64,000 nt of DNA, taken from assembly GCF_000718775.1 (NCBI RefSeq), contig NZ_JOCB01000023.1, positions 20,114 to 84,113 on the forward strand, in the 5' to 3' direction. Position 1 is the first letter of the stretch, and each line of letters starts with the position of its first letter. The notes below the pieces were generated by a model. The model made no database searches. It was not told the origin of the DNA and saw only the letters and a list, made by a program, of their open reading frames with translations. This document shows positions 33,767-46,314 of this stretch, piece by piece. A program made the translations under genes and the position numbers. Source of the DNA: Streptomyces sp. NRRL S-31. Its GTDB lineage: Bacteria; Actinomycetota; Actinomycetes; Streptomycetales; Streptomycetaceae.

Positions 33767-35027
33767 CCGTGTCGTCCGTGCGGGCCGCCGCCAGGGCGGC
33801 GGTGAGCTGCGAAGGGTCGTCGATCGTGGTGGCGGCGCCTGTGTGTCCGTCTCGTACGACGGAGATCCGGTAGCCGGTCTCGGTGGCGACGACGTCGACG
33901 TGGTCGCCACGTGGTCTGCCGCAGCGCCGCTCGCAGCCGGAGAAGTAGGCGGGGAGCCCGCCGCCCGCGTCGAGTGCCGCCGCTGCGTCCGCGCGGACGT
34001 CCGTGCGCGACTTGGCGCAGCCGGGCCGTCCGATGCAGGCGCCGACGCCCAGCCACCGGGATGCGGGATGAGTGATCAGGCCGGCGTCGGCGAGGTCGGC
34101 GAGCCGATCGGCGGAGACCTCGGGAAGGACCACTCCACGCCAGGGTGTCAGGCGCAGTTCGGACGACGCGGCAGCTGACAACTCCTGCCACTGGACTGCG
34201 GAAATGCGGCCGAGTGGGGCGAGGAGGGACAGGCTGGTACCACCGTCGGGATGCGCGATGATCCCCGGACGCGGCGGTGAGCCGACGGGCCACGACGGTG
34301 CTACCACGGCGCGGGCCCGTTTGAGTCGTCGCACGACTTCGCGGATCAAATGCTCTGCGCCTTCGGTCAGTTCGGCCACTCGCCACACCCGCCCCCGACC
34401 CGCCTGAAGGAAGGCTTCTGCGGCAAGGAGAGCTGCTGCGGGCGCGTCCTCCGCACCCACGCGTACGAGGTGGTCGCAGGCCCCGATGCGCAGAGCCGCG
34501 TCTCCGTCCGGCGTCGCCTGCACCGTCACATCGGCGTCGAGGCGGGCGACATCCCCCCGCCCGTCGTCGAGGGCGAAGAGGAACCGTCCGGACAGCCCGG
34601 CCGCCGTCTCGCTGGCGCAGATCAGATCGTCCAACGCCCGCAGCCACGGCCGTACGTCGGCGTGCCCTCGTCCGTCGAGCCCGGACAGCGGTGAGGCGAC
34701 GATGTTGCGGACCCGCTCGTGCCGGTGGGACGGCAGCAGACCGGCCTCACCCAGCCGGTCCGCCAACTCCCCACCGCAGCCGGCGTCGAGACCTCGCAGC
34801 TGCACATTGCCCCGCGAGGTCAGATGCAGGTCTCCGTCCCCCAACTCGCGCGCCGCCAATCCGAGCGCCACAGCCTGATCGACCCGCAGCACGCCCCCTG
34901 GGATGCGCACGCGAGCCAGCGCGCCGTCATCCGCCGCATGCAGGCGCAGTGCACCCGGACAGGCGTCACCACGGTCCCGTGAGACCGCTGTGGTCTGCGG
35001 AGACGGAGGTACGGGAGCTGTGGACAT
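33759..35027 (-). CDS. cobG: Precorrin-3B synthase
   Basis: 422 residues from ATG 35027. This is a nitrite/sulfite-reductase-like protein: [15 protein letters not shown] near the N-terminus and the [4Fe-4S]/cofactor cysteines C-x5-C in [15 protein letters not shown] and C-x3-C in [12 protein letters not shown] near residue 370. CobG is the oxygen-using step of the aerobic pathway, making the C1-hydroxy lactone needed for ring contraction. It heads the leftward operon cobG-cobH-cobIJ, divergent from the riboswitch-controlled cobN. Confidence 0.93.
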   Translation of the reverse strand: MSTAPVPPSPQTTAVSRDRGDACPGALRLHAADDGALARVRIPGGVLRVDQAVALGLAARELGDGDLHLTSRGNVQLRGLDAGCGGELADRLGEAGLLPSHRHERVRNIVASPLSGLDGRGHADVRPWLRALDDLICASETAAGLSGRFLFALDDGRGDVARLDADVTVQATPDGDAALRIGACDHLVRVGAEDAPAAALLAAEAFLQAGRGRVWRVAELTEGAEHLIREVVRRLKRARAVVAPSWPVGSPPRPGIIAHPDGGTSLSLLAPLGRISAVQWQELSAAASSELRLTPWRGVVLPEVSADRLADLADAGLITHPASRWLGVGACIGRPGCAKSRTDVRADAAAALDAGGGLPAYFSGCERRCGRPRGDHVDVVATETGYRISVVRDGHTGAATTIDDPSQLTAALAAARTDDTDD

Positions 35028-35127
35028 GGCGGCGAGCATACCGACGATCAGACCAAACGTATGCCCCGCACTGTCCCAGTGCCCCTTACTATGCTGCTCG
35101 GTGGATCACCCGGTCCACCACCGCCAA

Positions 35128-35258
35128 GACGGCGACAGGGGAGGAAGCCCGGTGCGACTCCGGCGCGGTCCCGCCACTGTGAGCCCGCCCTTCGGGGCAG
35201 GGCGAGCCAGGAACTCCCGCCGTCCAACACCGCCCGGGGCGCGGACCCCGAGGAAGGC
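35128..35258 (+). promoter_or_regulatory. Cobalamin riboswitch upstream of cobN
   Basis: P1 strands GACGGCG (35128-35134) and CGCCGTC (35218-35224) enclose GGAAGCCCGGTG, the B12 box core GCCACTGTGA (35173-35182) and AGCCAGGAACTC, all conserved parts of the AdoCbl aptamer. Downstream GGGGC/CCCC pairing near 35236-35249 lies next to GAGGAAGG at 35250-35257, the ribosome site of cobN, so the platform probably controls translation. High cobalamin should shut off cobN. Confidence 0.92.
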
Positions 35259-35267
35259 CGACGCCGC

Positions 35268-38891
<3,624 letters not shown>

Positions 38892-38898
38892 CGCACCC

Positions 38899-38925
38899 GC
38901 TTATTGCGAGTAGTTCGCAATAAGC
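38899..38925. promoter_or_regulatory. Perfect 11-5-11 palindrome containing TTGCGA-N5-TCGCAA
   Basis: Arms 38899-38909 and 38915-38925 are exact complements around GTAGT. It lies 8 bases after cobN, between convergent genes. It shares core and spacer with 25548-25564, suggesting a regulator site, but as RNA it would also be a stem-loop terminator. Confidence 0.6.
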
Positions 38926-39057
38926 ACTAGATTCGGGGAAGGTCGGCTGGCTGGGAGTGCTGAAGCGGTACTCCCGGCGTCGGCAGGGTGCGGGGCGTCA
39001 TGCCTTTGACAGCGTCCGTTTCGACGGCGGCCTCCCGCACCCGTGACCGGAACTGAC

Positions 39058-39504
39058 TTACTCGCTGCAGCGGGCGCATCGGCCGTAGAGCAGCAGCGAG
39101 CCCGACGTGCCGGCGCGCAGACCGGTCAGCTCCGTGATCCGCTCCATGGCCTCCCTCACGTGATCGATCGCCAGATCCCTCACTCGCCCGCACTCCTCGC
39201 ACACTGTGTGGTGATGTGGCTCCGAACTGACGCCGTACCGCTTGAGCCCCGGGCCGTGGACGGCATGCGCCAGACCCACCTCCGTCAGGGTTTCCAAAGT
39301 CCGGTAGACGGTCGCCTGATCGAACGGCAGGCCCAGTTGTCGCAGTTCGGCGCACACTTCCGCAGAGGAGAGATGCTCGCCGGACGCGCACAGCAACCTC
39401 AGGGTGCACAGTCGGCTGGGGGTGCGGCGCAGGCCGTGGTGCCGCAGCAGCGCCGAGAGCTCCGGCACCGTCGCCGCGTCATCGTGAGCCGACGGCGGGG
39501 TCAT
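39058..39504 (-). CDS. Fur-family metalloregulator, Nur-like
   Basis: 148 residues from ATG 39504 (GTG 39510 is an alternative). The DNA-binding domain reads LLRHHGLRRTPSRLCTLRLL, SAEVCAELRQLG and ATVYRTLETLTEVGLAHAV. The metal region has EPHHHTVCEECGRVRDL with the clustered His and a C-x2-C, and the C-terminus ends LYGRCARCSE with a second C-x2-C. Fur-family paralogues include Fur, Zur, PerR and Nur. Divergence from sodF and the presence of t-n-GC-type 6-5-6 dyads around nickel/cobalt genes point to Nur, the nickel-responsive repressor known to control sodF and nickel uptake in Streptomyces coelicolor. Confidence 0.8.
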   Translation of the reverse strand: MTPPSAHDDAATVPELSALLRHHGLRRTPSRLCTLRLLCASGEHLSSAEVCAELRQLGLPFDQATVYRTLETLTEVGLAHAVHGPGLKRYGVSSEPHHHTVCEECGRVRDLAIDHVREAMERITELTGLRAGTSGSLLLYGRCARCSE

Positions 39505-39625
39505 GGTCACCTGCCTGCCTTTCCTGCCGCCATCGAGGAGCCCGGGTCGCGGACTGCCGTCACCTGACCGGCGCGACATGGGGGATGAAGTCCTAGGTCC
39601 AACGCCTGATCGCAAGGTACCGTTC

Positions 39626-39659
39626 TTGCTGTTAGCGTGCAGCTGCATAGACCTCGCAA
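39626..39659. promoter_or_regulatory. Two adjoining Nur-box-like dyads upstream of sodF
   Basis: TTGCTG-TTAGC-GTGCAG (39626-39642) is followed directly by CTGCAT-AGACC-TCGCAA (39643-39659). Each keeps the GC pairs at the same spacing as the other sites in the cluster. They lie 21-55 bases before the sodF start, where a repressor would block transcription, and near the divergent Fur-like gene. Confidence 0.5.
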
Positions 39660-39680
39660 TAACGTCGGAGGACGTTGGAC

Positions 39681-40328
39681 ATGGCGCTTTACACGCTCCC
39701 TGAGCTTCCGTACGACTACTCGGCGCTCGCCCCGGTCATCAGCCCGGAGATCATCGAGCTGCACCACGACAAGCACCACGCGGCGTACGTGAAGGGTGCG
39801 AACGACACCCTGGAGCAGCTGGCCGAGGCGCGGGACAAGGAGTCGTGGGGCTCGATCAACGGCCTGGAGAAGAACCTGGCCTTTCACCTCTCCGGCCACA
39901 TCCTGCATTCGATCTACTGGCAGAACATGACCGGCCCGAAGGACGGCGGCGGCGAGCCCCTCGCCCAGGACGGCGTCGGTGACCTGGCCGACGCCATCAC
40001 GGAGTCCTTCGGCTCCTTCGCCGGCTTCAAGGCCCAGCTGTCCAAGGCCGCCGCCACCACGCAGGGTTCGGGGTGGGGTGTCCTCGCCTACGAGCCGCTG
40101 AGCGGGCGGCTGATCGTGGAGCAGGTCTACGACCACCAGGGCAACGTCGGCCAGGGATCCACGCCCATCCTGGTCTTCGACGCCTGGGAGCACGCCTTCT
40201 ACCTGCAGTACAAGAACCAGAAGGTCGACTTCATCGAGGCCATGTGGCAGGTCGTCAACTGGCAGGACGTTGCCAAGCGCTACGCCGCCGCCAAGGAGCG
40301 CGGCGACAGCCTGCTCCTTCGCCCGTGA
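39681..40328 (+). CDS. sodF: Iron (Fe/Mn) superoxide dismutase
   Basis: 215 residues from ATG 39681 with GGAGG at 39667-39671. Metal ligands are in [15 protein letters not shown] (first His), [12 protein letters not shown] (second His) and [16 protein letters not shown], the D-x-WEHA-x-Y signature supplying Asp and the last His. It converts superoxide to peroxide and oxygen in the cytoplasm. In Streptomyces sodF is used when nickel for SodN is scarce and is repressed by Ni-Nur, which fits the adjacent Nur-like gene and upstream dyads. A strong terminator follows. Confidence 0.95.
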   Translation: MALYTLPELPYDYSALAPVISPEIIELHHDKHHAAYVKGANDTLEQLAEARDKESWGSINGLEKNLAFHLSGHILHSIYWQNMTGPKDGGGEPLAQDGVGDLADAITESFGSFAGFKAQLSKAAATTQGSGWGVLAYEPLSGRLIVEQVYDHQGNVGQGSTPILVFDAWEHAFYLQYKNQKVDFIEAMWQVVNWQDVAKRYAAAKERGDSLLLRP

Positions 40329-40397
40329 CGGCGTAGAGCACCCGAACGTCCTGCCTCGTGATCGTCTTCTCACCCTTCACGTCGGCAGGCGGCACAA

Positions 40398-40438
40398 CGG
40401 AAGGCTCCCCCGAGGAAGACCCTCGGGGGAGCCTTCCG
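40398..40438 (+). terminator. Hairpin terminator after sodF
   Basis: An 18-bp stem (40398-40415 with 40421-40438) with a five-base loop lies 70 bases after the sodF stop. Between it and the deformylase gene (40439-40619) I see no intact gene, only a short C-terminal-like fragment ending near 40596. Confidence 0.82.
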
Positions 40439-40619
40439 GCATGTAACGCTACGCGTCCTACCTGAGGGATAGCTTGCGGAAGGCGTTGCGGACATCGGCC
40501 AGCGGGGCGCGGTCGCGGGTGTACCGGACGCCGGACGGCCTGGCTGGGACACCTGCCCGTGATCAGCTGAGGCAGGCCCTCATCGACGCGTTCTAGGCTC
40601 GCTGGCGAGCGGCAGAGAC

Positions 40620-41183
40620 CTACTCGTACGCCCAGGCCCGGCCTGTCTGCCGATATTCCTCCACGGGGATGGGGCCGACCCCGGCTCGCATGCGCGCGGT
40701 GTACAGCAGGCCGTCGAGGTGGTCGATCTCGTGGTGGATGAGGCGGGCGAGCCCGCGCTCGTACACGGTGGTCGTGGTCTCGCCGGTCAGGGTGGTGGCC
40801 ACCACCGTGATCTTCAGCGGGCGGGGGACAAGGCCGCGGACGTCGAAGAAGCTCAGGCAGCCCTCGTACTGCTCGTCCGTCTCCGCCGAATGCTCGGTGA
40901 TCCGCGGGTTGAGAAGGATGACGGCCGGGGCGTCCTCAGGCGGAAGGACGACGGCCGCAGCGCGGGCGATGCCGATCTGCGGGGCGGCGATGCCCATGCC
41001 CTTGGCGAAGGGGTGGACCTGGCCGATGCGTTCGATCGCAGCGAACAGTTCGTCCACGATGCGTTCGGCCTCGTCGTGTTCGGCAGGCAGGTCGAAAGCG
41101 CGGGCCGGTTCGGTGAGGATGCCGGCGCCGTGCTGGACGACGCCGAGGTCTCGCATGCGCTGGCTGGGCCGCACCTCAATCAC
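40620..41183 (-). CDS. def: Peptide deformylase paralogue
   Basis: 187 residues from GTG 41183, with AAGGGAG upstream. The three family motifs are intact: GMGIAAPQIG, EGCLSFF and HHEIDHLDG (metal ligands Cys, His, His with catalytic Glu). It removes the formyl group from nascent proteins. Streptomyces usually have other deformylases, so this is probably an accessory copy. The start overlaps the end of the upstream XRE gene, so the two form one operon. Extra deformylases can give resistance to deformylase inhibitors, but nothing here proves that role. Confidence 0.92.
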   Translation of the reverse strand: MIEVRPSQRMRDLGVVQHGAGILTEPARAFDLPAEHDEAERIVDELFAAIERIGQVHPFAKGMGIAAPQIGIARAAAVVLPPEDAPAVILLNPRITEHSAETDEQYEGCLSFFDVRGLVPRPLKITVVATTLTGETTTTVYERGLARLIHHEIDHLDGLLYTARMRAGVGPIPVEEYRQTGRAWAYE

Positions 41184-42162
41184 CTGAACTCCCTTGATCT
41201 GCTTCGCCTTCTGGCCGTGCTCGGAACCGCCATTCCAGACGGTACCGAGCGTGGAGGGCGGGTGTGGTCGTGATCCAGGTGAATTGCCGTAGCCCGGCAT
41301 CGTCGCTGCGGACGGGTGGGGTACGCAGCGGGGAGGCTTCGGCGGTCATGGAGGTCTCCGTCCCCCACACGACGGGGTCGAGGTCGGCGGGGAAGGCGAG
41401 CTGGACTTCGAGTTGTTCGGTGGGCAGGCGGACGGCTCGCTGGAACCAGTTGCCCCACTTGTCGTCGCCGACGGTGTATGCGTACTCGATCCACACGCAT
41501 TCGCCGGGGTAGAGCGGGAAGCGGCCGTGTTCGTTGTCGAACAGCAGCCAGACTTCCTTGAAGGCGTCGCGGTCGTGTTTGGCCTGCCAGCGCATCGTTT
41601 CGCCCCGGCAGGTGGCGGTGAGGGCGAGCTCGTCCCAGGTCAGCGGGTGGGCGCGGTAGTGGGCGTTGGAGCGCTCGGGGTCGCCGGGGTAGCGGTCGAC
41701 GCTGATCCGGATCAGGTAGCGGGTCACCGGCTCGGTGCCGGTGTTTCTCAGCAGGCGGCGCATGGTGAGCCGGTAGCTGCGGCCGTCGTACTTCAGGCAG
41801 GCGGCGTCGTGTTCGACGATGAGGGCGGATCCGGTGGCATACGGCTGCTCGGGCCTGCGTGGAGCCGGCGGAGCCGATAGCGGACGCTTGGCACGCGCCT
41901 CACGGGTCTTGGCCTGCTCATAGTCGCCCCAGCGCCGCCAGATCGCCTTGCCGGCGTTCAGGGCCTCGTCGGCGAGACGGGCGAACTCCTCGGTGGGCTT
42001 GTGGCGGCCGGATTCCATGTGGCTGACATAGGACGGGTCGAAGCCCATGGCCTGCGCAAGCGCCCGCTTGGACATGCCGCGTACTTCCCGCCATCGCGCA
42101 AGTTCGGCCGCGAAGTTCTCGGCTGCCTGCTCGACGGTGATCTCCTCGTCCTGCGTGTCCAT
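41176..42162 (-). CDS. XRE-type regulator with large C-terminal domain, paired with deformylase
   Basis: 328 residues from ATG 42162 (an upstream ATG at 42183 is possible). Residues 15-70 form a helix-turn-helix: ELARWREVRGMSKRALAQAM, FDPSYVSHMESGRHKPTEEF. The remaining 220 residues look like an all-beta sensing domain (RSYRLTMRRLLRNTGTEPVT; YPGECVWIEYAYTVGDDKWG; LHARYRLEWRFR) that I cannot name. It is translationally coupled to the deformylase and divergent from the glycosyltransferase block 148 bases away, which it may control. Confidence 0.72.
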   Translation of the reverse strand: MDTQDEEITVEQAAENFAAELARWREVRGMSKRALAQAMGFDPSYVSHMESGRHKPTEEFARLADEALNAGKAIWRRWGDYEQAKTREARAKRPLSAPPAPRRPEQPYATGSALIVEHDAACLKYDGRSYRLTMRRLLRNTGTEPVTRYLIRISVDRYPGDPERSNAHYRAHPLTWDELALTATCRGETMRWQAKHDRDAFKEVWLLFDNEHGRFPLYPGECVWIEYAYTVGDDKWGNWFQRAVRLPTEQLEVQLAFPADLDPVVWGTETSMTAEASPLRTPPVRSDDAGLRQFTWITTTPALHARYRLEWRFRARPEGEADQGSSGD

Positions 42163-42310
42163 CGAAACCCCGCCCCGTGTCATCGTCAGTGACCATGAAT
42201 GAACCGTGAGCGATCCCAGTTCATCATCCCGTCACGGGCCACGTCGCCGATTTCCTTCCCTCACCGACCCGGATCGACCTGTCCGGGCAGACGAGGGAGG
42301 CGACGCTGAC

Positions 42311-43471
42311 ATGCGCGTGCTGTACCTGCTGAACATCTCCAACCCCGACCGGCTGTCGGCGGATTCCGGGTGGATCTTCGCGGACCTGCTCGCCCCCGCG
42401 ATGGCGGACGCGGGGGCACAGGTGACCGTGGCCGCCCCGGCTCCGGCCGGCGACGACCGATGCGGCTTCCACCAGACGAAGGTGCCGGGGACGAAGTACC
42501 GGGCCCGGTTCTCGGCGGACATCGACGAGCTGGTGGCGCTGATCCGGACCGAGCGGCCGGATGTGGTGGTGGCCAACCAGATCGAGGAGGCCCCGGCCGT
42601 CCGCACCGCCTTGCTGGAGGCCCGGTCCGATGCCCTGCTGGCCGGTTACTGCCACTACCTGCCGTTCTCCTTCAACGGCGGCGGCCAGCTCTTGCTGGAC
42701 CCGTCCCTGAACGACGCGGGACTGGGCCGGCCGGTGCTGCTGGCGTTCGCCGCCGGCCTGGCCGCCTGCGATCGGGTGCTGGTCCACTCCTCCACAGCCG
42801 CCTCCTGGGTCTCGGCCGCCGCGGCCCGGATGACCGTGGACCTGGGCGAGAAGCTGCGGGTGGTGCCCGCACCCCGGGACGAGCGCTTGGTCCGCGACCC
42901 GGCCACCGCCACGAACGCCTCCGGCACGGGTGGGGCGATCGGCATCTACAACCACCGCCTGTACGCGCACTACGGCACCGAGCGCTTCGTCGCCCTGGCC
43001 CGCGAGCTGGTGGCCTCCGCCTCCGTCCGGCTGCGGGTGATGGACCTGTTCGGCCAGCGCCGCACCGAACGCACCGGCCTGGACGACAGCCCCGAAAAGA
43101 TGCGCGACCAACTCGCCGCGCTGCCACACGTCCAGGTCGTCTCCGACCGAGGCGACCGCGTCCGCTACAAGAGCCTGCTGGCCGGCGCCCGCTTCGGCAT
43201 CGCCCCGTTCCGGCCCGGCTGCCCGTGGTCGATGAGCGTGATCGACTGCCAGGGCATGGGGCTGCCCGTGATCTCGCCCCGGCTGGGCTGGCTGGCCGAG
43301 CACATCGATCCCGAGCTGTGCTTCACCACGACCGAGGAGGCGGTGGCCCTGGCCGAGCGCCTTGTCACGGATGACGAGTTCTATACCGTGCACGCCAAGC
43401 GCGCGCACGCCTCGACCGCCGACTTCGCCCCTGCCCTGGTTGCCGCCCGCTACCTGGAGGCCGTCGCGTGA
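42311..43471 (+). CDS. GT4-type glycosyltransferase
   Basis: 386 residues from ATG 42311 with GGGAGG upstream. GT-B fold: MRVLYLLNISNPDRLSADSG, the Rossmann strand RPDVVVANQIEEAP, ACDRVLVHSSTAASW and the C-terminal nucleotide-sugar region PFRPGCPWSMSVIDCQGMGL followed by PVISPRLG. It is the first of four overlapping genes and its stop overlaps the next GTG by four bases. No acceptor can be inferred. Confidence 0.78.
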   Translation: MRVLYLLNISNPDRLSADSGWIFADLLAPAMADAGAQVTVAAPAPAGDDRCGFHQTKVPGTKYRARFSADIDELVALIRTERPDVVVANQIEEAPAVRTALLEARSDALLAGYCHYLPFSFNGGGQLLLDPSLNDAGLGRPVLLAFAAGLAACDRVLVHSSTAASWVSAAAARMTVDLGEKLRVVPAPRDERLVRDPATATNASGTGGAIGIYNHRLYAHYGTERFVALARELVASASVRLRVMDLFGQRRTERTGLDDSPEKMRDQLAALPHVQVVSDRGDRVRYKSLLAGARFGIAPFRPGCPWSMSVIDCQGMGLPVISPRLGWLAEHIDPELCFTTTEEAVALAERLVTDDEFYTVHAKRAHASTADFAPALVAARYLEAVA

Positions 43472-44172
43472 GCCCGTTCGACGCCGTCTTCCTGTCGTAC
43501 GACGAGCCGATGGCCAACTCCCTCTACGCCCGACTGCAGCGCACGCTGGGCGGCACGGTCAAGCGCCTCCACGGCGTGCAAGGGATGCGCCGGGCCTACC
43601 GGCTGTGCGCCGAGGCCGTCGACTGCGAGCAGTTCTTCCTCGCCGACGGCGACTTCGCCATCGACAACGGCTTCGACGCCTCCGTCATCGAGCCGCTGGA
43701 GGAGGGGGTGTCCATGCGGGTATGGCAGGCGGTCAACCCGGTCAACGGCCTGTCATACGGCTACGGCGGACTGAAGCTCATTCGCCGCAGCGCCCTGCGG
43801 CACATGGGCGAGGCCGTGGACGTGCTGGCCGCCCTGCCCGGCAAGATCGAGTTCGCCCAGCAGCGAGCCGGGGTCACCAGGTTTAACCAGAGCCCCTTCC
43901 ATGCCTGGAAGGCGGGCTTCCGCGAGTGCGCGATGCTCGCTCGCGGCAGCGAGTACGGCATGACGGACAACGACGCCCACCAGCGGGTTCAGGCATGGAC
44001 GAGCAGCCGCGACGGCGAGTTCGCCGCCTATGCCGCCGCCGGGGCTCGCGAAGGCGTCGCCTTCGCCCGCGAGGCCGCCCGGGAGGCCAAGCAGTTCGAC
44101 CACCTCAACGACCCCGCGTGGCTGCGTGAGCGGTTCACTAGCGCTCACGGTGACCAGGCGGTGTCCGGATGA
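43468..44172 (+). CDS. GT-A-like glycosyltransferase domain protein
   Basis: 234 residues from GTG 43468. The start DAVFLSYDEPMANSLYARLQ, TVKRLHGVQGMRRAYRLCAE and FFLADGDFAIDNGF with a D-G-D metal motif resemble small glycosyltransferase-like proteins of phages and bacteria (FLSYDEP...HGVKG...DGD pattern). SYGYGGLKLIRRSALRHM is a further conserved-looking block. It overlaps both neighbours, so it belongs to the same enzyme set. Function is otherwise unknown. Confidence 0.6.
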   Translation: MSPFDAVFLSYDEPMANSLYARLQRTLGGTVKRLHGVQGMRRAYRLCAEAVDCEQFFLADGDFAIDNGFDASVIEPLEEGVSMRVWQAVNPVNGLSYGYGGLKLIRRSALRHMGEAVDVLAALPGKIEFAQQRAGVTRFNQSPFHAWKAGFRECAMLARGSEYGMTDNDAHQRVQAWTSSRDGEFAAYAAAGAREGVAFAREAAREAKQFDHLNDPAWLRERFTSAHGDQAVSG

Positions 44173-45404
44173 CCGGCCCGCTCATCCTTATCGAACCCCG
44201 TGCTGACCGGCTGGGCGGCCACTCACATCGCACGCTGGCGGCCCTTGCCCAGGCCAGACCCGGCAGCCTGGTCATCGCGCCGCTCGGCATCGCACCCGAG
44301 GCGGTCGCCGCCCTGCGCGAAACCGGCGCGCGGCTGGTCAACACGCCGGCCGGATGCCGGGCGGCCGTTCTGCTGGCCGCTGCCCGAGCGGTGGCCGGGC
44401 TGTCAGCGGTCGGACAGCGGATCTTCCGCTCTCGCCGCTGGCCCCTCGGCCTGCGGCGGCTGCCCCATCAGGGCACGCTGGTGGCTCGCTGTCTGATCGA
44501 GGCATCAGCGCTGCGCACTGCCCGTCGTCTTCAGCCCGCTGCCGACGCCGTAGTGATCCTTACGGCGAGCGAAGCCCTGCACGGAGCTGCCGCCCTGCTT
44601 GGCGGCCAGCCGCATCTGCGATTCGTCCACGAACAGGTCACCACCGAGGACACCGTCGTGCGATGGCTGGGCTGGCTCGCGCGTCGAGGCGAGCATCAAG
44701 TGATCGCACTGGCACCCACACAGTCTGTCGGCGACCAGCTCGCCGCATCCTTTCCCAACCTGCCCGCGATGGTGGCCGCCTTCGCGGTTGACGACGGACG
44801 CCGCCTGACCGATGCCGAACGCGACGGGGGCCGCGCTGCGTTCGACATCCCCACCGTCGACGCTGTGGTCTGCCTGGTCGGCGGCTGGTGGCCCTACAAG
44901 GACATCGACACCATCGACGCCGCTCTGACCCGGCTCAAGGAACCGCTCCACTTGATCGTCACCGGCGACCCCCTCGACGAGCGGGTCCTTCAGCGGTGGC
45001 GGGACCTGCCTGGTCTGCGGCTGCATGCGGTGCCCGGCCCCGTCACGGACAGCGTGCTGCGGCTCGTCTACGCCGCCGCCGACGCCGCTCTGGTCGTCCG
45101 ACGCCCCGGCGTGACCAAGGAATCCGGGCTGGTGATGGACGCCGCCCGCCTCGGCGTCCCCCTGATCGTCTCCGACCATGACCCCTCCCTGACTGCCCGC
45201 CTGCACGGCCAGCCCTGGGCCCTGCCCTTCCCCACCAGCGACCCGGATGCCCTCGTCTGCGCCTTGCACAGCGTCGTCTGCCAGCCGCCCGAACCGCCCG
45301 GCCCCGACGCCCCCGCACTGCTGGGCATGCGCTCGGCCGCCGAGCAGGCCGAACTCCTCACCCGCACCTTCGCCTCTCTCTCCACGAAGGAGTCCCGATG
45401 CTGA
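44169..45404 (+). CDS. GT1/GT4-type glycosyltransferase
   Basis: 411 residues from ATG 44169. GT-B features: LILIEPRADRLGGHSHRTLA at the N-terminus, ADAVVILTASEALHGAAALL, LVGGWWPYKDIDTIDAALTR, LIVTGDPLDERVLQRWRDLP and a C-terminal donor region RPGVTKESGLVMDAARLGVP followed by LIVSDHD. The P-Y-K-D-ID pattern resembles the P-x-K-N-x2-G region of GT4 enzymes. It overlaps both neighbours. Confidence 0.72.
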   Translation: MTGPLILIEPRADRLGGHSHRTLAALAQARPGSLVIAPLGIAPEAVAALRETGARLVNTPAGCRAAVLLAAARAVAGLSAVGQRIFRSRRWPLGLRRLPHQGTLVARCLIEASALRTARRLQPAADAVVILTASEALHGAAALLGGQPHLRFVHEQVTTEDTVVRWLGWLARRGEHQVIALAPTQSVGDQLAASFPNLPAMVAAFAVDDGRRLTDAERDGGRAAFDIPTVDAVVCLVGGWWPYKDIDTIDAALTRLKEPLHLIVTGDPLDERVLQRWRDLPGLRLHAVPGPVTDSVLRLVYAAADAALVVRRPGVTKESGLVMDAARLGVPLIVSDHDPSLTARLHGQPWALPFPTSDPDALVCALHSVVCQPPEPPGPDAPALLGMRSAAEQAELLTRTFASLSTKESRC

Positions 45405-46264
45405 GCACGCCTCCCGCCCTGATCTCCGTCATCGGACCGGTCGAGCCACCGCTGCTGGCCGTCTGGATCGGCCACTACCGCAGGCTGGGCATCGAACGGT
45501 TCCTGATCGCCTTCCACTTCCCCGAACACGTCCCCGACGTCCGCCGGCACGAGCTCCAGGCCGCAGCCCGAGAGGCCGGCGTCGTCCCCGCCCACACCAG
45601 CACCGGCCCCTGGCACGAGCAGACCAACGGCGAACTGCGGGACGCGTTGCGGCACCGGGCCGGACCGGGCTGGCACCTGCTCGCCGACGCCGACGAGTTC
45701 CACCAGTACCCCGGCCCCCTGCAGCAGGTGATCAGCCGCGCCGAAAGGACCGGCCACCGCGTGGTGGGCGGCCTGATGCTCGACCGGGTCACCGCGAGCG
45801 GACGCCTGACCGGCTGGCGCCCGGAAGGCGGACTCGACCACGCCTATCCCCTCGGCGGCCATCTCACCCACCGGCTCCTGCGCGCCGACCCACGCAAGAT
45901 CGTCCTCGCCCGCCACGACGTCACCGTGGCCTCTGGCAACCACCGGGCTCCCGGCAATCGTCCCGATGCGGACCACCTGTGCGCGGTGCACCACTTCAAG
46001 TGGCGCGACGGCGTACGACAGGACATCGAACGCAGGGCCGCCCACTCCGCGGACGGCACCTGGCAGACCGCCTCCCCGGCCCGGCTCGCCGAGGCCCGCC
46101 GCCTGCTGTCCCACCTCGGTGAACACGGCGGCAACATCAATACCAGCGATCCACGGTTCGCCTTCCGCCGCGTGAGCCTGGCCCGGATGCCCGCCAACTG
46201 GCTCGCCGAGGCCCGGGGCATCGTCACCGCCTGGCGACCGTACGCCTACAGCGGCCAGGATTGA
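45398..46264 (+). CDS. GT2/GT92-like glycosyltransferase
   Basis: 288 residues from ATG 45398 with AAGGAG upstream, inside the end of the preceding gene. GT-A features: PPLLAVWIGHYRRLGIERFL, IAFHFPEH and WHLLADADEFHQYPGPL with the D-A-D metal motif, then HHFKWRDGV with conserved His residues. This layout is that of the Glyco_tranf_2_4/GT92-type families. It is the last of the four coupled glycosyltransferase genes. Confidence 0.75.
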   Translation: MLSTPPALISVIGPVEPPLLAVWIGHYRRLGIERFLIAFHFPEHVPDVRRHELQAAAREAGVVPAHTSTGPWHEQTNGELRDALRHRAGPGWHLLADADEFHQYPGPLQQVISRAERTGHRVVGGLMLDRVTASGRLTGWRPEGGLDHAYPLGGHLTHRLLRADPRKIVLARHDVTVASGNHRAPGNRPDADHLCAVHHFKWRDGVRQDIERRAAHSADGTWQTASPARLAEARRLLSHLGEHGGNINTSDPRFAFRRVSLARMPANWLAEARGIVTAWRPYAYSGQD

Positions 46265-46314
46265 CCCACAATGGGCCATGCTCGCGGACAGCACCACGCG
46301 GAAGGGATCTTTAA

